Shown here piece after piece: positions 59,232-64,000 of a stretch of 64,000 nt of DNA; within the stretch, counting starts at the first letter, position 1; each line of letters opens with the position of its first letter. The DNA lies in assembly GCA_003415625.1 (NCBI GenBank), contig PYIU01000006.1:2542001-2606000 (forward strand), in the 5' to 3' direction. The stretch comes from Aquanectria penicillioides (lineage: Eukaryota > Ascomycota > Sordariomycetes > Hypocreales > Nectriaceae). A program made the position numbers and the translations under genes. The notes under the pieces were generated by a model. The model worked only from the letters and a program-made list of their open reading frames with translations. It was not told the origin of the DNA and did no database searches.

Positions 59232-61622
59232 ATGGCTCCCTCGGACCCGAATCAGCGCGTTTATACCCGTGGCCGAACCTCTCGTGGCCGAGGCCTTCGG
59301 AACACGACAGGGTGGTGAGATGCGGCGCAATGCCCCCATGAATCTCTTTTGCTCCTAGCTGCCAGAAACTTCCTAACCAAGCGCTCAAAGCCTCGTTTGT
59401 CGTCGTCGTCATGTCAAATGCGACGAAACTAGACCTGTTTGCCTGGCATGCACCAAGGTCGGCCAAACCTGTTGCTATCCATCCCTACCAAACAAACCAG
59501 CTTCGCGCCGCACTTCAAACTCTACCACCAAACTCTCAAGGCCCAATTACAGGTTCAAATCAAATACTGGTTCCAAGTCCAATCCCACCACCGACCCATC
59601 CCTGGGCTCGGTGCAGCAACACAACGTGGCTGACGAGCGCCCTTCTCCGCGCACGCCTGCCACTCCCCCCAAGCCGGCTGACAAGGAAGACGAAAATCCG
59701 ATCGAGCACGAGTCTGTCTCTGTTTGGCCTAGTTCCCCTGTTGATATCCGGGGTCTTGAGTCCGCCCACGATGTCCTCGCTCAAGCATCGCCTCTCCCCC
59801 AAAATTACGACCCTCGGCTCTCCATGAACCTGAATCCGGGCCCTCCGCTCCTCACTACTATAGCGCGTGACGTAGAGGACCCATCACGTACCATTGCCAC
59901 TCCCCAAGGCGTCCTTACCTGCTCCAGTGCTTCCTCTTCGGTGGCGAACATAGAAAATGCTACAGCAATCTGGGTTGACCTACTCTTGAAAGATGCTGCG
60001 GCCCAGAACGTCGACATCCACATCCAAGACCTAGGTTTCAACTCGAGCGATTTGAACATATTTGGAAATTCAACCGTCGCTTCGCCAACCCCGTCACCAT
60101 CGGTTTCCACACGGTCACAGCGCCATCTTGATCACTTCGCTGGGCCAGCCATCTCCAAACACCCCTACCTATGTGATCGGATCCCCCACGACTACCTGCT
60201 CAGTGCGTTGAGAAGCAAGCCTGGTACTCGGAACGTCCATTGCAAATATGTCATAATGAAACTGCCATTTTTCAGAATTTTGTCCAAAATACCAGCCTTT
60301 GGGTATGAAAAAGCCGTGTTTTACGCATTTGCCTTCTTCTTTCTAGTTGCTGGCTAACTATCGAACAACTAGATGGACTTGTTTGACCCCAAGAAGCCTT
60401 TTGCCACACATGTTCCTCATCTGGCGGTATGTACTTGCCCATGCACCCCCCGTGCACATGAAGAGGGAGTTGACGCAAATTTCCCCTATCAAGAAGCATA
60501 ACGTAGGGCTGATGAATGCTATCTTGGCACTATCAGTCCGTCATCTCTCCTTGACCGGAGACGATGCCACCAGAACGTCTTCGTATGATCCAAACGATGC
60601 TTTAAGGTACTATGCAAAAAGCTTGCATTATATCCAGGAAGCGATGCATTACAACACATACAAGACCAGCCTCGAGCTGCTTTCCACGTGCTCTATTGTC
60701 TCCGCATATGAAATGCTTGACGGATCCGGGCCCGATTGGGGCAGACATCTAAAGGGAGTATTCTGGATCCAGCGCTCACAAGTCATTCACGGAGATTTAA
60801 ACGGCCTGCAGCAAGCTGTGCTCTGTCAGGATATTTGGGCAGCATTCCGAGAGAATCGCCGGCCGTATACGTTTTGGAGACCCATAAGAACCCTAGACGA
60901 ACTCGACCCATACGAGCTTGCTGCTCGTTCAGCTTACTTCTTTGCTCAGGTTGTGGGATTTTGTTCTCACGAAGAGACGGAGCTGGCTAAGAATGACCTA
61001 GCTGGAAGGACGTCTCGCGCTGACGCTTTATGGGAACGCTTAGATGAGTGGAAACACCACCTGACGGCAGAGTTCGAGCCACTCCCTTGGTCAAAAGCTT
61101 CCACTAATGCCTTTGATCCAATCTGGATTAACCCTCCGGCATTTGGTACATACCAACTCGGCCTTGTTTCGGAAACATTGCTAATCACCTGCAGGCGTCG
61201 CACTTCAGCTATACTATTGTTCGCGCATCTTGTTGCTTCTGAATCGACCTCAGTTTGGAGGGGGAATTGAAGCATATGCCCAGCAACGCACAAAGTTGAT
61301 GGAGTATATAAAAAAAGTATGTGGCATTGCTATGACCTTGTCGGATTATCCTTCAAGTGTCATGTGCTCACAGTGTTTATTCATTGGTAAGCTTCGCGAT
61401 CTCACCGTTCAAATATCCCGAGTTGGACTGGCCTTGCTCCTTTCCTGATACCGATCCGCCCATGCTAACTTGAGAACAGCTGGACTTACTATAGAGGATA
61501 GCCAACAGCGGCGGTGCATTCTAGACTTGCTACAACAATGCAGGAAGCGTTCGGGGTGGCCAGTAAAGTCACTTGGAGAAGAGTTGAAAGTTCGCTGGAA
61601 TACGTTTGGTAATGGGTCTTGA
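59232..61622 (+). CDS. Zn2Cys6 fungal-specific transcription factor, with one frame anomaly
   Basis: Proposed exons: 59232..59314, 59391..60302, 60373..60426, 60494..61145, 61195..61386, 61480..61622, about 678 residues. The zinc cluster is split by intron 1: RNTTG|CLVCRRRHVKCDE, then TRPVCLACTKVGQTCCYP, giving six cysteines with correct spacing. The C-terminal half (FVQNTSLWMDLFDPKKPFAT, GLMNAILALSVRHLSL, LELLSTCSIVSAYEML, WRPIRTLDELDP) is a fungal-specific regulatory domain. Near 60203-60208 the frame slips: HDYLLSA must continue to VEKQAWYSERPLQ one base out of frame. Either a base is missing, or an intron with a weak donor (GTTTCC, 60103-60203) removes about 34 residues. Position between a sugar-type SDR and a lactonase remnant suggests it once controlled those genes; that is inference. 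Confidence 0.8.
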
Positions 61623-61692
61623 CATTTCTGGAATCTGCACTAGGGGAACCCAGCTGCACCCGACTACGCTTTTCCCGCTGACCCGCAGATCT

Positions 61693-61959
61693 CCATCCAT
61701 GAAGGGCCAGCCTAACGCGACCTGCAATCTGGTTTCGGATTTTGGCCAGCCTGGCATTAAGTCAATGTGTTGCTCTATTTTGGAGGGCGAATGAATGTTC
61801 CACATACCTATCAAAATCAAGCTGGGGTCCAGACGTGCTATATTCACCATGAACATTGCCAAATGCTGGAGTAAGCGAGTCGACACCGGTAGCAATAAAC
61901 TCAATGACTTCTTCGGGAGTTGTTTTGTTGGAGAGTTTCCAGTCGACCGACATAGCCAT
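61693..61959 (-). pseudogene. Fragment of a class II ketose-bisphosphate aldolase (Fba/GatY type)
   Basis: On the minus strand, a piece reading TTPEEVIEFIATGVDSLTPA then FGNVHGEYSTSGPQLDFDR is typical of class II fructose/tagatose-bisphosphate aldolases (GNVHG motif). A 57 bp intron (61751-61807, GTATGT..CCAG) still splices in frame to LAKIRNQIAGRVRLALHG, the next conserved block. Upstream, a stop blocks any longer frame, and the N-terminal metal-binding part and the C-terminal half are not found. This is a truncated remnant, perhaps of a gene belonging to the same sugar cluster. Confidence 0.75.
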
Positions 61960-62499
61960 GAATATTATCGGAATCTATGCCTCTTTCATTGAAACTTGGA
62001 AAGTATTCGAGACAAAGATGATCTTCGGGGTGGCCGAGTTGGGGCTTTGCTCAACTCCAACTGCAACTCCAGATGAATGATGTAAGAGGATAGATTGGTT
62101 CACGACATACACATGGCACAAGCCCTTTGCTTATTGAGCACATGTTTCCCTTTAATCCCTGTTGCACGCTCCCTCTTGCTGACAAGTTCCTTTTTTTCAA
62201 TCATCACTCAATCAACATTGTTGTCGGCCTCGGAAAGCAGCCCTGACGTGTTGATGTGGGGAATGGTGAGGGCCCTGAGGGGGGTCAAGTCCCATTTCTG
62301 GTGGGGCCGCATTTATCGTCTCGAGGGCTAGACGAATGACGTTGAAAGTTGGGCATGTTCAGCTTCCGCCCCGAGACGAGTGAGGGGTTGCAATTATATC
62401 ATCAGGCTTGGTTGATACTGGACAACTGCAAGCGAGCAATTCACTGCAAGTGGCTAACGCCGGGACCAAGGCCGAATTGACTCCTCTCTCGTTTGTGCG
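61960..62499. other. Intergenic DNA between two pseudogenes
   Basis: No readable gene. May contain further degraded aldolase sequence that I cannot recognise. Confidence 0.4.
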
Positions 62500-63229
62500 T
62501 TCTTGTGTGCCGGCAATGGCCACCAGCGAGACTTGTTCCCGAGGCGTTTCGTGCCATCATCGGCCTGAACCCGTTGCTTGAACGTATCCTATCGGTAGAA
62601 GAGTATCCCTTTGCTCACGAGGCTGGCGTCTTCTTCTCCAACACCCTCCCTATGCTTTCATGCAAGGCTTTGCGCCCCGCCCGTCTCTGCCAGCCCAGGT
62701 TTACCGATATGATCTGGCAACTTCGGGCATTCCTGCAGTGGCCAATGGCTTTAGAAGACCCAATAGCATTTGCTTTTCCCTGACGAGAGCATCATCTATG
62801 TGACAGATACTGACTAAGTGCGAGAGGATGGGTTAGCTGACAAGTCCCGGCCATCTACCATGTACGTTTAGCAAACCTATTCGGTCAGGCAAGGAAGATC
62901 TCTCTGACATGGATAAACCCCAGTTATGCCTTTGATGTACAAAACTACCACGGCCAGCCATGCTTGGTTAACCGACGATTATTTGCCTTCGCGGACAACG
63001 GCATCCCCGACGAGATCAAGTGCGACCTGAACGTCAACGTGTACAGCGGCTGCGGTGACGGAGCCAATCTCTGGTCCCCTAGCGGTGTGCTGCTGTGGAG
63101 AATACTAGTTGAGAGCGGAGCTGCCAACTTTTGCTTCGGCCGGGCGGCGAAATATTCATCTTCAACGAACATGATATATGGAGGATGCAGTTGGAAAGTT
63201 CAGTTCAGGGCGCATTGCTACGAATATAA
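62500..63229 (+). pseudogene. SMP-30/gluconolactonase-like lactonase pseudogene
   Basis: Pieces in three frames match the fungal SMP-30/lactonohydrolase family in order: VPEAFRAIIGLNPLLERIL and YPFAHEAGVFFSN (from 62532); YAFMQGFAPRPSLPAQVYRY and NGFRRPNSICFS (to about 62780); DESIIYVTDTD (to 62815); then, after an intron from about 62863 to 62923, YAFDVQNYHGQPCLVNRRLF, ADNGIPDEIKCDLNVNVYSG, ANFCFGR and GEIFIFNEHDIWRMQLES, ending at 63229. Damage: about 100 or more residues are missing between GVFFSN and YAFMQGF (junction near 62635-62655); frameshifts lie near 62780 and near 63140 (GGCCGGGCGGCG); and a TAA at 62815-62817 follows VTDTD. Family knowledge: these enzymes hydrolyse sugar lactones to aldonic acids, with a divalent metal. 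This copy cannot make a working enzyme. Confidence 0.85.
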
Positions 63230-64000
63230 AGTCACAAGAAGGCGTATTAGATCTCATCAACAAGAGTTGAGGAAAACGAAGTTGAAAAAAAAAAGATAGA
63301 CCAAAAGAATCACAACATGATTGGTGCCGTGGTATCCGATGGCTAGTCCCGCGGTTGCTGGGATGTGACCTTCATAACCGCGTCCACCTACAAGCCGTGA
63401 CATAAGAGACTATTTTTCGAGTATTCAGAGCGAGGAACACACATCAATATTTGCAAAACTGATGATTAGTGTTCTACAGAGTGGTCAGTCGGTGTAACAA
63501 CAACCAGCCTTGCGTAGTGTATTAGAATTGAATCAGTGTTGGCGCTGGTCTGAATGCATTCCTGTTCATTTTCACACCAGCCATATATTAAATTTCCTTG
63601 CCAGTTCAAGCAAGGGAATTTGATTTTCAGTAGTTATGAAATTCAAAATTTCATGTTCTCACGTTATTTGCAAATTGCGCCTCAGCAACGTGGGACAAAC
63701 GGTGACGAATGGGCCGTGAAACTATCCTCTTGATAGACTGACTACTCATGTTTTCGCAAGTGGGAATGCGATACTATGTTACGCAGGCTCAGTCGACAGG
63801 GGCAACCTATCGGCAGTAACCTGAAATATGTTGTGTCAGCCTCTCGTCTTCATCTCCGCCTACTCCCAAACATTGTTTTCTCTACAGTCTTTTTGATGTT
63901 GTTATAAATATCTTGACATTTCTCATCCACATGTGTCGTTCTATCTCGCAAGAATTGCCGTGACTATTACTCCGTAGATTGGCCACATTTACAAAGTGTA
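63230..64000. other. Right-edge intergenic DNA
   Basis: AT-rich, without a recognisable gene on either strand. Confidence 0.55.

Noticed and set aside
60103..60203. Intron to explain the Zn2Cys6 frame slip
   Set aside because: The donor GTTTCC is weak and the intron would remove a stretch that reads like real protein (QRHLDHFAGPAISKHPYLCD); kept only as an alternative.

Overview
The window reads as nuclear DNA of a filamentous ascomycete (Pezizomycotina), most likely a Sordariomycete of the Hypocreales type. The evidence is short spliceosomal introns (44-142 bp) with GTANGT or GTGAGT donors and CTAAC-type branch sites, CT-rich 5' leaders, many mono-, di- and trinucleotide tracts in intergenic DNA, and a typical fungal gene set. 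Exon structures were worked out by hand from reading-frame continuity, splice signals and remembered family motifs; no database search was run.

Core region, 1.9-45.6 kb. In order: TRAP-alpha-like translocon protein (+), SHPRH/Irc20-type SNF2-RING ATPase (-), mitoribosomal mS41/Fyv4 (+), a 9.7 kb stretch without a credible gene, a bZIP-basic-region protein (+), a nuclear SMAP-domain protein (+), RAMP4/Ysy6 (-), a small mitochondrial membrane protein (+), the Mid1 calcium-channel subunit (-), Yop1 (-), the RFX-type transcription factor Rfx1 (+), aspartate kinase Hom3 (+), recyclin-1 Rcy1 (+) and the TFIIH kinase Kin28/CDK7 (-). These are mostly conserved housekeeping genes. Three of them (TRAP-alpha, RAMP4, Yop1) act in the ER membrane.

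Accessory region, 46.9-64 kb. A histidine-rich secreted protein (+) is followed by an intact nine-exon ABCC transporter (-), a MetE/UROD-like protein with a frameshift (+), and then a block that looks like a decaying sugar or sugar-acid catabolic cluster. The block holds an SDR of the sugar 1-dehydrogenase type with an in-frame stop, a Zn2Cys6 regulator with one apparent frameshift, a class II ketose-bisphosphate aldolase fragment on the opposite strand, and an SMP-30/lactonase pseudogene with an internal deletion, two frameshifts and a stop. Dehydrogenase plus lactonase would turn an aldose into its aldonic acid; the regulator lies between them.

A recurring theme is apparent single-base losses, at or beside short G or C runs in Mid1, Rfx1, the MetE-like gene and the lactonase, and at a GC-rich site in the Zn2Cys6 gene. 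In conserved genes such as Mid1 and Rfx1 a sequence error is as likely as a true mutation. In the 54-63 kb block, stops and deletions show that genuine gene decay is also under way.
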